A stretch of DNA of 64,000 bases from Tanypteryx hageni (taxonomy: Eukaryota; Arthropoda; Insecta; Odonata; Petaluridae): positions 67,396,350 through 67,460,349 of the forward strand of contig CM054113.1 in the NCBI GenBank assembly GCA_028673005.1, read 5' to 3'. Positions within the stretch are counted from its first letter, which is position 1. Every line of letters starts with the position of its first letter. The notes under the pieces were generated by a model that ran no database searches, had not been told where the DNA came from, and was given only the letters and a program-made list of their open reading frames with translations. Of this stretch, positions 51,975 to 63,471 are shown one piece after another. Made by a program: the position numbers and the translations under genes.

Positions 51975-53316
51975 TCTATTTACCATGCATATATATTTAA
52001 CAGATTAAAATATATAATAGTTGCCTGGGGCTATTCTCATCACTCACTCAGATTATTTAAGTCGCAGAAGTGGGCTGTCAGCATTCTAGCCCAAGCACCT
52101 AACTTTTCTAGTTGCCAAAGCCATTTTAAATCCCTCAACCTTCTTACCTTGCCTTCAATTTATCTCTGCTATGTAGCTGTATTCGTCAAAAAACACGGTA
52201 ATCTATTTGAACTAGAAGTCAATAGTGATGTTCATAACTACAATACCATGAGGAGGCATGACTTGAGAACTGCTCCTCATCAGCTGAAAATGCTTAGCTT
52301 TAGTCCACCATATGCTGAAATCCAGTTCCTTAACAAATTACCATTAAAGATAAAGGAACTTAGCAGTCTAACCTTGTTCAAAAAATGCTGAAAGAATATC
52401 TCCTGGAGAACTGTTTTTACTCCTTTGAAGAATTCCTATGTAAATAGTTATTGAAAATGTAGCAATTGTGTAATACCTTTAAATGAACTTTTTATCAATT
52501 CCATTTTTAGCCTACTTTCCAGAATGGAAATAGGCTTATAGTTTTGTCGTTGTTCTGTCTGTCTGGCCCTCCCCCCCTACTAACTTTTGAACCAATAGAC
52601 CGATTTTCATGAAACTTGGTGGAAATCTCTTGCTACATTTGCCGAGCTCCCGGAGATAGTTTTTGTTGCGATGATTGAAGTCCCAGGTTTAATCAGGAAC
52701 TATCCTTCCCATTTGATTTACATGGGAAATCTGAAATACATCATGCAGGGTAATTTTCTTTTGCACATTAAAATATCTTAGAATTGTAATATCGGAGCGA
52801 GTTTTGTACTATTCTCTGAGGAAAGGAATGAAGATTTTAATTTTTATCATAGAATTTTGCTTATCAATTGTATTTCTTAGAAATTCATGTAAATACTGGT
52901 GATTTTGCAGTTTTTATCACTCATTATGAGTGTTGCCATAGCAACCATTATTGTTGGACTCAGATTCGGTATACTCTAATCCGTACACATGTTATTTTTG
53001 CCGTACAAATACGCATGATCAATTTAATATTCCGTTCGAATGTATTTGTAGTATTTTATAATGCTAAATTATGAAATTTGGGAACACAAAGAGCTACATA
53101 TCCACAATGACTTTAAAGCAATTAAAGCCAATATAAGTATTTAAAAATGATTAAATGGAAAGTAGGCATCATAAGTTCTGTTTGGATCATCTTGTTAACT
53201 AATATATGAACATTTATTTTGTATTTCTGATAGATTTTTCTGTATTATATTTCATGACCTGTCCTATACTTGTGTATGCTAGTCCTGGAACCAATAAACA
53301 TTATTATTATTATTAG
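51975..53316 (+). mobile_element. LINE 3' fragment split by a MITE
   Basis: Related C-terminal reading (IIVAWGYSHHSLRLFKSQKW, NLLTLPSIYLCYVAVFVKKH, EIQFLNKLPLKIKELSSL) to about 52440, then 3' UTR, interrupted by 52510-53167, and a second part ending TTTCATGACCTGTCCTATAC and (ATT)n. The two UTR halves correspond to the UTR at 43320-43519. Confidence 0.65.
52510..53167. repeat. Inverted-repeat MITE inserted in LINE 3' UTR
   Basis: Left GCCTACTTTCCA and right TGGAAAGTAGGC are a perfect 12-bp inverted pair; the left end also folds on itself (CTTTCCAGAATGGAAATAGGC-like). 658 bp, no transposase. No clear target duplication. Confidence 0.6.
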
Positions 53317-53469
53317 ATTTTGAAAAGTTTTAGAATGATTATTAACTGTTACAATACTTTGTGAAATGCTGTTAAAAAATTATACCTTCAGAGTCAAAAT
53401 CAACAACGAAAACCAAGCCACTTGGAAATTAGTCACTTAATTACTCTTAAGTTACCTATTATTAAACAA

Positions 53470-54081
53470 CTAGCATAATTGCCCGTCAAATATGATGGGT
53501 ATGCGTGGATTACATAAGTATTAAATTTAAGGCACACTCATTCTTTCTTCCATCCTCCTCCCTCCCATTCCTTCTCTGGAAAAATAGACTTCCTAGTCTT
53601 AATCTTGCCCTAATAAAGACCATTATCTATCTCTCCCTCTCTGTCTCCCTCCCTATCTCTCTCCTTCTTTCTTTCTTCCTCTCTCTCCTCTTTCATGTAC
53701 AAAAACATTCAAAGCATGCTTTCCTTATGTATATAGTATAAGAGTTGAGACGACAATACAATCTCAAGGTTTAACAATGACATGGTCGGCAAGGCAACAT
53801 TGTTAAAAAGCTTAAATTTTTCTAGTAAATATGATTTAAACATATAACTTGAGCAATTTCAAACCAAAGGCAAATCGATGCTAAGAATAAGAATCTATGT
53901 TTAGTTTTCTTTAAAATGCTTCCTGTTTGAAGATAGTAGGTCAATTACTTCTAATTTAATTTTGCAAAAGAAAAAAGCCAGCAAGCGAAATAAAGGGATT
54001 TTTAAGGGTTCTCTTATGGGGATTTGTATAGTGTTCCAGACAAACATACATACCAACAGAACCTGGGCTTTTATTATAAGA
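53470..54081 (-). mobile_element. Helitron-like element with CT-rich core (family C)
   Basis: On the minus strand it ends CCCATCATATTTGACGGG (hairpin), CAATTATG, CTAG then T; it starts near 54081 with TCTTATAATAAAAGCCCAGG. The core has a 70-bp CT-rich tract (53624-53695) and the GTTGAGACGACAATACAATC and CAATGACATGGTCGGCAAGG segments shared with 22520-23110 and 56700-57780. Non-coding. Confidence 0.7.
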
Positions 54082-54368
54082 ATTAGTAAATGTCTTAACT
54101 GAAATACATTTTGCTGTACTCAAGCACAGCTAAAATAATAATAATAAAAGATTTTTAAAGAGAATATTACAAGTTACCAATAAAATACATAAGTGCACTT
54201 TGGCTGAAATAATATTTTTATTCAGCTTTTTCTGTTTTTAAAAAGAAAAATGTTTATATTTTAGAGAACCAGTTAGGTAGCTTGTCCCTGGGTATATTGT
54301 ATCCAAGTATGCTCAACAGATTACATTGACGACATTATTTAAACAGAAACGTAAATAATAAATAAAAT

Positions 54369-54374
54369 TTTATT
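54369..54374 (-). terminator. Polyadenylation signal AATAAA
   Basis: AATAAA on the minus strand 62 nt after the TAA of the GTF3C4-like gene. Confidence 0.5.
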
Positions 54375-54435
54375 AGGATACATAATCTTTCACAAAATAT
54401 GTAACAGTGACATAAAAATTACTTCTTGAGATCAT

Positions 54436-54506
54436 TTATGGGCATATACGATCGTCCAAGTTCATTGTACTATTGCAAAAAATGCATATAGGTTCATCTT
54501 CATGCA
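54436..54506 (-). CDS. GTF3C4: GTF3C4-like last exon
   Basis: The acceptor TTTTTGCAG precedes 54506. Two bases complete a split Val codon, then HEDEPICIFCNSTMNLDDRI and CP before TAA. C-x2-C supplies the last cysteine pair of the zinc-binding domain. Confidence 0.75.
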
Positions 54507-57500
54507 CTGCAAAAATAAAAATTTCCATTTAAATTATAAATCACTATACTATCTAAATATAAATCAAACTCTTCAAAAAACTATGCATCCTATAAAATAC
54601 CATAATAAACAAAGTTACTAACCCAGTTTCCCATTTGCTAGAGCAGGGCAGACAAAACAGATGCGATAGGGTAATGACAAGCACTGAATAAGACTCAGGC
54701 AACAACGTGGAATGCAATGACCTTTCACTTTACAATCCTCAGTCTTGTTTGGTAATACAGCATCACATTCAGCAGTTTTCCAGTGTTTCATTTTCACACG
54801 TGGAACAATCAAAATAATATAGTTAAGGAAATTAGTAATGATAATATGTATTAATGTAAAAAAGGAAGTTGAATATAATTTTCTACTCAACAAAACAACT
54901 CTTTAATAGGTATATTCTTTTCATGCTTTATATAGCTATGCCCAAATTATGCATATAATGTATGTCTCAAAGCCATTGCTCATGGTCTTATATACAAAAA
55001 ACCACAATCCTACCTTTTACATGAGCACATCTTTTAGAGTTGATGACTGTTAACATAGAAATGATACCGTTTTGAAAAGGGAGCCACTCAGTACTTCATA
55101 AGCTTTTCAAATTTCATAAAAAATACTAGAATGAATGCCTTAACAAAGATAGGCATTCTCTTAGTGATGCATTGGATAAAATAATCCCCAAGATTTTACC
55201 AAACCTCGATGATGCTGATGAAGTAAGCACTTACAACAAATAAACTATTATTTGCAAGATTATGAGGTGACAAAAATGAGTGATCATTAAAAGTTTTCAC
55301 ATTGTTAATTCAAAAATGTCTCAAATGTATTTCATCATCTTGTTATTAGAAATAACAAGTAGTAATATCCAGGAACATGGATAAAATTAGCCTTTTAAAT
55401 TTTTTATGTGGTTATAATGCCACATATTGTCAGAAAAGTCAAGTTTTGAACCATTCAAAACTTTTCAAGAATAAGTGGCATCAATGTAGAAATGTATGCT
55501 CAAAATTTCAGCTTTACATCTTTTATACCTTCAGAAATGTTTTTTAAAAATAAAGGCGCTTCTATCCGACCCTGTATATTTAAAAAATTTAAAACTAAAG
55601 AAAAACAAATGGCAATAATACAAAAATCTACACTCCAAATTTCAACTCTCTATCATTTATGGTTTCATCACAATTTCAATTTAAGCAAGTGCACAGAGAG
55701 ACAGATGGATGCCAAAGATAAAATATAAGCATGTAAAAAATACACTAAGAAGTATATTTAAAAAATTTGAATTAAAACACAAGGCAAGAGTTGAACAACT
55801 ATCAATTCTTTAAGTTGAATTCCATCAGTAGCATAGTTACAAATTTTGCTCCCCTTCCCTACCTCTGCATTGTTTTCATGCATTTCCTAGATTAATTTTT
55901 TAGTTTATACTTTTATTAAACATGTACATAAATATTTAAATATTAATTAAAATTGTACATAACACAACATAACAAAATCCTTCATGTAATAAAGATATTA
56001 AATAACATAAAACTAAAAATCTCAAGGTTTAGTATAATTAAAGTGCATCAGAATAAATACCTTTGGAGCTAGAAAAATTAGAAAATAATACCGCTATAAG
56101 AGTAATAGTGAAAGGATGAAGAAAAACAATACATATGGAAAATTTTGCTGAAGAAGATTTTTTTAAAATTCTTCTAGCTCTTACAAAAGCTAAATCTGAA
56201 ATTGTACATTTCACTTCCTTGTGGGCTGTTTTTTCAGCTGTTATTGCTAAAAGAGAGGAGTCAGTGTTGCATTATGTTAAACAACATATCATTTTTTATG
56301 ATTTAAAAATTTCTGAATAATCTTTCTTATTGCTACAGTTATTGAGAGTTAAAAATAACTTTAAGACCAATATAACCTCACTGAAATTGGAACAAATATC
56401 TGTGCATTTAATTATTAGTGAATGTCAGATCTGAAATAGCATTTAATCAATGGATTTTTGTTTTTGAATGTTTTTTATACTCGGGCCCACCCTTGGCTGT
56501 GAGCCACTGAATTTCACACCAAATTCTCTTCTGTAAGTACGAAACAAAGAAAAGGTAGTGGTATTTCCTCCACTGTCTGTAAAATAAGTTGAAACACCAA
56601 AACTAATTGAAGAGATATCTGATGAGGCATCTCAATTTATAAATTAAAATGAATAATACCATTGTTTTAATTGACTGTTACAAGCATATTTGCATAAAAT
56701 ATACTAGAATAAAAGCCTGTAAAAAATGACAGAGAATACATTGAAAGTAACGTTTTTTATCCTGCACTTCCACTGAAAATATAATCTAAGCACTATTTTC
56801 TCACCCTCCTCTTTTTTCCTCCCTCTTTCACTCACTATTTCTCTCTTTCTCCTCCTCCCTACCTCTCTCTCTCTCTCTAAATGCACGTTATACGATGGTT
56901 TAAAACTTGATTGGTTTTCGCAGAACCTTCATAAATTAATAAATAAATAAAAATAAAAGTAAATATTTTGTCTATTAAATGTAAATGAAATTAAAGCTGT
57001 GCAGGAATCAAACACTTTTGAATATGCCTTCAAACAGTACTAGTATTATAGAGTGAGTATATTTTTATTCTAAAAGCAACATTAACAACAAAATCTTAAG
57101 AGAAAAGACTTTATCAATGGATAATAATTTACTTTATAAATGTATTCCTTCTTGTAAATAACACAAATACTGTTTACATTGGATGCTATGAAAATCATTT
57201 CTCCATGGGGAAAACATGGAAAATTACTTACTTTATAAATGTATTCATTCTCATAATTAACACAACGAATGTTTACATTAGTTGCTAAGAAAATCGTTTC
57301 CTTCTCCTTCCTTCTCTCTCTCTCTCTCATATTAAAAGCATTCAAAGCATGCTTACAGTCATAAGAATTGAAATAACAATAGGATTTCAAGGTTTAGCAA
57401 TTTCATTGATAGGCAAGGCAACAGCCCATTAAAATGACAAGATTTTTCCAAAACATCATTCAAATGATTAACATGAGAGATTTAAAATTGCAGGTGAAAA

Positions 57501-60500
57501 AAGAAGAGTAGAATAAGAAACTTTAAAATTTTTTTTTTGGAATGGTCCAGGTACAAAGATCGGTCAACTTTTTCTAATTTTTATTTCCAAAAGAATAAAT
57601 GCCTGCACGTTGAAAAGTTGATTTTTTACATGTTACCATATGGGAAATGGAAATGTCTTCCTCGGAGTCGAGCCCAGAACATTCCTCAAGATTTCTTTTC
57701 TTCATCGTATTAAAATGTATGAATCAAGCACTTCTGGTAAATTTTAAACCATTATCTCTCACTATTTTCGAGATATAATCAATTAAAAAGCATTACACAC
57801 AGAAAGACAAGAAGATAGACAACGGAAACTATATTAGGGGCGACATTCAAAGTTGTTAGTAACCATTGATGTGCCACAAAAATGCACTAACTGACCAACT
57901 CTTTTATTCAAAAGGATATTTTCTTTACATAGGAAACAAGTTTCTTCCGGTATTGATGACAAAAAACCATCTTTCTCAGCAACAGACTCCAATAAAGGTT
58001 GGAACTGTTTCTCATCCTCTCCATCTGACTCCTCAACAAATCTCTTGAGCCATTTATAGAAGAGACTGAAACTTAGGATTTGAACATCTGAGAGGGCCTT
58101 CAAGTCACTTGAAAGTAGCCTTTGAAGAACTTTACATGAATGTTGCAGAAATATTGCATTCTCCAACTTTTTTATTTTGGTTTTCTGTGGAATTAAATAC
58201 AGCATAACAGCAACTTTTATACTCATAATTAACCAGATGGATGCATCTAAAGTTTTGGCTAAAACTAAGAGTAATATATGGAATTAAAAACATAACTAAC
58301 ATAAGCATAGAATCATTGTTATCAAATTTGTTGCAACAAGGGAGAATGCCTCTTGCTAAAGCATCATTGATCACAAAAAAGTAAGTCATGTTGAAGAAAA
58401 CTAATACTTTCTGAGGCAAATATGAATGAAAAATCATATAAAAATATATTAATTCAATAACTGTAACAAAATTCAGTTTTCAAAACTTCCAAGTGGTCAT
58501 TTATGTTTATGCTTTAAAAATGATCCTAAATGACACTTTTACAGTATTGTTTTCACAATACTTTTAATAATCAATGATATTTACTGAAATTTTGTGTTAC
58601 AAATACTTTGATTCATATGGGAAAAAGTATCATTTCCATGAACATTCATTCTAATCATCAAAGAACTAGTAGAGTTACCATTGATAAGAGATGATATAGC
58701 ACTTTCTATCATACAACCAGTGAACTGCACATCATTAAAACTAAAATAATTCCATAGCTATGCTTAACAAAAAAAAAGTATAGACAGATACTTAAAAGCA
58801 AAAAGTCAAGTTTTCATCCAGCCTATGGGAAAGTTTAAGGGTTGTGAGTGGGTGTGTAAACTTAGTGTCCCTAAAATGGATACACATTTTTGAACATTGT
58901 TAAAATGTAGATGGAATTAGCATAATGTCACATGAATGCATGCATTACTCTATGGGTAATCGGTTTAGATCAAAAGGACATTCTCGTTTGACATTTAAGC
59001 AATTTGAGCATTGGATTTTGAAGTGTTATTGGATAATGGATAATGTGACAGAGGTGCAGAGATATTGGAAACATGAATTTGAAGTTGAGCCAACAACATG
59101 TTTTACCATTTAAAGGTTACATGATAAGTTTGAGGAGGATGGTACAGTGCAAGATGTTAACAAGGAAGACCTTATACATCATCTCATAGTGCTGTGAATT
59201 TTTGCAGGTTTATCATGTGATCTAGAATGCCTGTAAGATGGTGTACTTGTGAGGCCAAGGTCTGCAAACCAGCATACTCTGGAATCTGCCAGCTGTCTAG
59301 TGAAAACCAAGACTGGTATATGACACGAGTAAAGATGATGCCGATCATTCGTTGAATTCTGTGAATGCATTGCTTGCATGTGTGATAAAAATGGATTTTA
59401 GCTTTTAGTTGTTGGGTACATAGAAGAATACAACATGCTAGAAAGCCAAAAACACTGAAGAAGTTAGAGCATAAGATTGCACTACATTGTATGGCTATAT
59501 TATCAGCAACATGTGCACAGTGTTTCACTCTATAGTTCATTATTGTCAACAATGCACTAATGTTGATGGTGGACATTTTGAGTATTTGCAGCCTTACACT
59601 TAAGTGCTGTAACAATGTACAACTGTACATATGCTTTATAAGTAATTATATGGGTGAATTAAGTTTTTAAGGACACTCTCTGTATGTATACAGTTATTGG
59701 CTCTTATTAATTGATAATATTTGTTATACTTATTTTACCATAGAATTACTTTATGACAGCTGGAGCTGCCTACTTGCATGTCAGATAATCTTGAAATTTA
59801 TTAATGTTTTCACCACTAAAAAATACCTATATCACATTCCAATTTGATATTATGTTTAAAATGATTTTTTTCTGTTCAATTAAAAAAAAATTTTTAAACC
59901 AGTTCTGCATTTTATTACATTATTAACATGTAGACTGGTGGAAACTGGTTGAATGACACTACTGCTTACATGCAAAATATTTTTAAAAGCAAAATAAAAA
60001 AACACTGGAAGCAAAACAACTGGGAAAAGTGCCTACCAAATAATAACATAAGCACATTTCAATATTTTGGAAAATTAAATTAAATTAAAACATGCTTACC
60101 GATCTGACAGTTTCTTAAATTAAATGCAAAATGGATTTCCAAATTGCTAATAAATTTCAAAAATTTTCATAAGTATTCAATCAAATTTCAAATATAATTA
60201 CCAATTCAACTGGGCAATCGGTTTCTTGTGACACAAATTTTGAATATATATTCAGAGTCCAGAGAGAACAACATAATTCATACGTATGTCTAGAGTATAG
60301 CTTTTCCATTTCTATTTCAATGTTGAAATCTCTGCCTCTGAGCAGGAGAATTCTGTTGTTGAAAAAAAATTAAACATTTATAAAACAGGCAATTTGTAAT
60401 TCATTTAATATCACTCTGGTCATTTTACTTACAAAAAATTAAAAACTCACCTATAAATTTCCAAACAATCCCAGCAGGAAGTTAAACTTCGGTGTGGATT

Positions 60501-60600
60501 ATTTTTTAGAACACTTAATGGATTAGGGAGAAAATTCAAAGTGAAGATCACAGCCATTGTTGGTTCCCTTAGAACTAGATGATCATATGGTTTGTAAACA
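54436..60600 (-). CDS. GTF3C4: GTF3C4/TFIIIC90-like, 3' exons
   Basis: Five exons in order: 60600-60451, 60352-60202, 58184-57920, 54799-54623, 54506-54436 (TAA at 54438-54436), phases all consistent. The C-terminus carries the zf-TFIIIC pattern: CFLCKESVKMKHWKTAEC, KVKGHCIPRCCLSLIQC, YRICFVC, then PICIFC, and DDRIC near the end. In GTF3C4 (the TFIIIC subunit acting with RNA polymerase III) this domain sits at the extreme C-terminus, as here. Upstream exons would encode the WD-like N-terminal part; none was recognised to the right edge. One intron appears to be AT-AC. AATAAA on the minus strand at 54374-54369 is a likely polyadenylation signal. Assignment rests on motif layout; a related TFIIIC zinc-finger protein is possible. 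Confidence 0.65.
54623..54799 (-). CDS. GTF3C4: GTF3C4-like zinc-finger exon
   Basis: Starts after ...TTCCAC (AC acceptor) with GT completing a Ser codon, then VKMKHWKTAECDAVLPNKTE, DCKVKGHCIPRCCLSLIQCL and SLPYRICFVCPALANGKL; donor GTTAGT. There is no AG between the branch-point motif and the coding region, so an AG acceptor close by is excluded. 177 bp. Confidence 0.75.
55445..55735 (+). repeat. Dispersed repeat, copy 2 (family D)
   Basis: Inverse-oriented relative of 41385-41640 (shares AAATGTATGCTCAAAATTTC, TATCCGACCCTGTATA and CTCTCTATCATTTATGG). It lies within the AT-AC intron. The flanking intron stretches 54837-55444 and 55736-56699 show no feature. Confidence 0.6.
56700..57780 (-). 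repeat. Family C Helitron-like repeats with CT-rich tracts
   Basis: Two CT-rich tracts (56805-56878 and 57298-57330), a duplicated CTTTATAAATGTATTC segment (57132 and 57231), and the ATTTCAAGGTTTAGCAATTTC / GGCAAGGCAACAGCCCATT segments shared with 22930-23110 and 53745-53920. A CTAG near 56704 may be a 3' end. Probably two nested or tandem copies; limits approximate. Confidence 0.45.
57920..58184 (-). CDS. GTF3C4: GTF3C4-like exon before the AT-AC intron
   Basis: The acceptor TTAATTCCACAG precedes 58184. 265 bp: KTKIKKLENAIFLQHSCKVL, QRLLSSDLKALSDVQILSFS, LFYKWLKRFVEESDGEDEKQ, then EKDGFLSSIPEETCFLCKE and one base of a Ser codon. CFLC begins the zinc-binding domain; the EESDGEDE acidic patch precedes it. 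Confidence 0.75.
58861..59683 (+). mobile_element. Tc1/mariner-type remnant
   Basis: Right end GGACACTCTCTG; left TTAGTGTCCCTAAAATGG, an imperfect inverted pair. The plus strand encodes a mariner-type N-terminus (YWIMDNVTEVQRYWKHEFEV, then DKFEEDGTVQDVNKED) and, after decay, a C-terminal HSIVHYCQQCTNVDGGHFEY segment. The frame is broken throughout and the element is only about 0.8 kb, so most of the catalytic domain is missing. Confidence 0.65.
60202..60352 (-). CDS. GTF3C4: GTF3C4-like exon
   Basis: The acceptor TTTTTCAACAACAG precedes 60352 and the donor GTAATT follows 60202. One base completes AGA with the previous exon, then ILLLRGRDFNIEIEMEKLYS, RHTYELCCSLWTLNIYSKFV and SQETDCPVEL. The phase 0 end fits exon 58184. 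I cannot exclude further small exons between (58185-60201 otherwise holds the mariner remnant and AT-rich sequence). Confidence 0.65.
60451..60600 (-). CDS. GTF3C4: GTF3C4-like exon (most 5' seen)
   Basis: The acceptor ACTTTATTTTAG precedes 60600 and the donor GTGAGT follows 60451. 150 bp: one base of a split codon, then VYKPYDHLVLREPTMAVIFT, LNFLPNPLSVLKNNPHRSLT, SCWDCLEIY and two bases of an Arg codon. Joins the next exon as LEIYRILLLRG. Uncertain alone, but splice sites and phase agree. Confidence 0.6.
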
Positions 60601-60879
60601 CTAAAATAAAGTAGTTGTGCCATTTACACTTAACATAAAACTGGAACAACTCTGTATAAATTTAATTATTTATATTCAATTCTTAGCATCAATGTCAACA
60701 ATGACTGGCAGAAAAATACAAGATTAAGAGGGAAACCGAATTTTACATAGAATTTCAACATGCTACGTTACAAATGTACAATTGCCAGAATGTTAACATA
60801 TATTTGTTAGAAAGAACTGACACCAAGAAATAACATTCTGAGTACCATAAATAAGCACATATGGGACACAGGGAGGTTT

Positions 60880-61326
60880 TTGGGCTCAAATTATAGGAAT
60901 ATGTATTTAATGCACCCACATAGAGGATGCATATGTATTCTAGCAAATGATGTGTCCCAAATATTTTATCATTTAACAGTGAAACTGATGAGTGAATTAT
61001 TGAATGTCTTTGTAATAGGAGAAATAAATAAAATAAAATTTGTTCTTTGTCTCATAATGTATGGCCAGTGACTAGGAATTTCTTGTTTTACAATTTTTGA
61101 ACTTTTAAAAATTTAATTTGCTTTCATGATACTTTAAGGAATATCTTCCAATGTATACATCCAAGTAATCATCAAATTGTAGTTTGCTATTGTTTGATTT
61201 TCGTTTCTTACTGAAGATATTGCTGGGGAAAACCGAGAAATATTATGTGCCCGTGTATAGGGTGCATGGCATTTTTAGTCCAAATATTTTGGAAAAAAGT
61301 GCATTCTATACATAGGTGTTTACGGT
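60880..61326. repeat. Transposon remnant, unclassified
   Basis: Contains TGCACCCACATAGAGGATGC on the left and AAAGTGCATTCTATACATAG followed by GTGTTTACGGTA on the right. Such TGCA-rich sub-terminal motifs with a TACGGTA-like end are seen in arthropod DNA transposons, but I could not define a pair of ends. Confidence 0.3.
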
Positions 61327-61721
61327 ATGTTTCTACACTGAATGTGTACAAAATATGAAAATATAGTCACACATTTGTTGTAATGAAATTCCTAACAGGT
61401 GAGAAAGTATCGATAAAATGCCAATTATGACAGAAAAATCAGTCCTTAGATAATAATTCTCAAGTTTCCATCTATCTGTCACATCTTTTTTAGACACCCA
61501 GATGGGCTACAGATCTGAAATTTGGTAGGATGATAGATCATTGGGTATAACCAACAGCAAAAATAAAAAATTCCAAATATTTCAATTTTTAGGGGGTTCT
61601 TGTTGATCCCATTATTCCACTACAATACCCCATACGGAAAGCATGAAAATTGTGAAGGGCTTTATAAAATTGCATTTTTAAATTATGTAGTTCAAGTTGA
61701 GATAGAAACTAGGAACAAAAA

Positions 61722-61815
61722 CAATTCTCTATCTCTTCCTCTCCCCCTCTCCTTCCTTCTCTGTCTCCCTTCCTCTCTCTCTTCCTCACTATCTCTCCGT
61801 CTCTCTCTGTCATAC
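61722..61815. repeat. CT-rich low-complexity tract
   Basis: A run of CTCT/CCTT, composition like the cores of the family C repeats, but the family C flanks were not recognised here. The stretches 61327-61721 and 61816-62346 show no gene; 62062-62078 forms a small CACGTC-GACGTG hairpin. Confidence 0.8.
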
Positions 61816-62676
61816 GTAATGTTTTGAGTAGCTTGAGTTCCTGTTCTTTCTATACACCGTTCCTTGCATTCCGTGGCATTGGCACCCCTGTTCCTGCATT
61901 TCCTTATTCTCCGCTGTTTTACAATTTCTTGTGGCTCCTGAAAGAAGAAAGAAGCTCCCTCTGCTGTATTACCATTGCCCCCTCCCTATTCAATTATGAT
62001 TTCTCCCCTTTCCCTCCTCTTTCTCTCTTATGATACATATTTCCCAAGTGAAAACTACTGTCCACGTCAAAAAGACGTGCATCTCAACTTTGACGCGCGA
62101 TCATTTGCGCTACGTTTATTGGAAAGAATATACAAAAATACCATTGGAAAGCTTATTTTATGCTTAATAAGGTTTGATTTTTTAATATTTTTAGAAAGGA
62201 AATGTAAAATTTTATGGCGAGTTAAACACAGAAACTACACGTAAAAACCAGCTACGCAGCCAACTTTCGCGAAAGTAGTCATATATAATAATTCATAAAC
62301 GAATAACTACTGAACAAAATCTTTTGAAATTTAAAACAGTGATGAACTAAGATAAAATAGAGGCAATGCAATAATTTTCTAAGCTCTATGTTAATTACAA
62401 TGGTTTTAATTGGGTTACAACTTTAAAAAGAAACTCGTCAGTGGGGAAAAATGATAGAGGAATTCTGAAAACACTGTTGTAAAGAGAGACATAAAGAAAT
62501 TTTTTTGTAGGAATCAGATTTTGTTTTAACGTTTTTGTTTTTGTTTAATTAATTTTAATCTACACACAGTACCGTATATGTTGCTTTCTGGGCGCTTTGC
62601 GATGTTGCCAAATGTCTCCTTTGTCTCCCTCGCCGGTAGGCGGCCATGGCCCGCACAAAAACCCCCTTATCTCCTC

Positions 62677-62990
62677 TTAAGTTTCGTCCTCACTGATTTC
62701 GTCGCTGCTGGAATCCTCATCGAGGTTGATAATTAAGGGTTCCACGATATTCTTTAGCACTTGGTCCTTGGCGGCATAGAAGTCCACCTTGATAGTGTGC
62801 TTCACAGCGTTTTCCCACACGCGCTTCGGGGTGTTACGCAGTGCCTCCTTGCACAGTTGCAGGACGTCTTTGATTTTGAGCGTTTTGTTGCGCTTCGCCA
62901 CGTAATTTTTAACCCAAGCCCATATAAGCTCGATTGCATTGAGTTCACAATGGGCCACTGGAGTCCAAATTAGCTTTACTCATGCCGCTC
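62677..62990 (-). pseudogene. Transposase C-terminus (DDE, internally deleted)
   Basis: Reads LIWTPVAHCELNAIELIWAW then VKNYVAKRNKTLKIKDVLQL and an acidic tail DEDSSSDEISEDET. HCELN-IELIW is the last catalytic block (with Glu) of Tc1/IS630-like DDE transposases. Ahead of it a different frame carries SLTISELLELGRPHFKSHRY (63060-63000), so the join at about 62990 is an internal deletion or frameshift; the middle of the DDE domain is absent. Confidence 0.65.
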
Positions 62991-63102
62991 TCTTTGATGA
63001 TGCTATCTAGCAAGTATCTGTGAGACTTGAAATGAGGTCTGCCGAGTTCAAGTAGTTCGCTAATGGTTAAAGACTCATATGTATCTTGCCAGCCGGAATC
63101 AT

Positions 63103-63471
63103 CTACCTCTGGCTCGATGCGATGCTAGGATATTCTTTTCTTAAGTAAAAACTATGCACTTTTCTTCGTAGCACTCCTTGAAACATTTCGTCTAATACAA
63201 TTCGCGCTCTACCGCTGCTTTTTTTGGGAGAACTTTCTGAAGGACGCACATTTTCCTTGCACTCATTACTTACATTTACTACAGTCCTTTCACTAACATT
63301 ACAACACATTGCAGTATTTTTAACAACTTGATTAGGATCAAATTTAATCACACCATCTTTGACCATTTGAAAAGATGTTCTAGCACTTTGAATGACATTT
63401 TTCTCATGGCTACGTAATTTTTTGTTAATCACAAAAGGGTCACTTTCTAAATTATTTTCTTGATCACTCAA
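63103..63471 (-). pseudogene. Transposase N-terminus (HTH)
   Basis: Starts MSDQENNLESDPF at 63471; NTAMCCNVSERTVVNVSNEC is a helix-turn-helix, followed by SPKKSSGRARIVLDEMFQGV and LRRKVHSFYLRKEYPSI, a sequence order typical of arthropod IS630-like transposases. Ends in a stop at 63105. With the 62677 piece it makes a non-autonomous derivative. The right-hand stretch 63472-63823 is untranslated leader. Confidence 0.65.

Larger units (their letters stand above)
54800..57919 (-). other. U12-type AT-AC intron (3,120 bp)
   Basis: The 5' splice site reads ATATCCTTTT right after exon base 57920, the exact minor-spliceosome consensus. The branch motif TTCCTTAAC (54830-54822) is the exact U12 consensus. 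The intron ends CCAC at 54800, 23 nt past the branch A, and no AG or other AC lies between. Joining the flanks gives CKE-S-VKM in frame (A + GT). The intron contains family C and D repeats. Confidence 0.8.

Noticed and set aside
54791..54893. Reading the zinc-finger exon as extending upstream to the Met at 54893
   Set aside because: The extension (SFFTLIHIIITNFLNYIILI) looks like translated AT-rich intron, and the AT-AC model explains phase and both splice ends.
57660..57690. GAGTCGAGCCC resembling a Pol III B box
   Set aside because: No A box at the right distance and no tRNA fold; part of the family C repeat.
61722..62033. Ser/Leu/Pro-rich plus-strand frames
   Set aside because: Translation of a CT-rich tract; no gene evidence.
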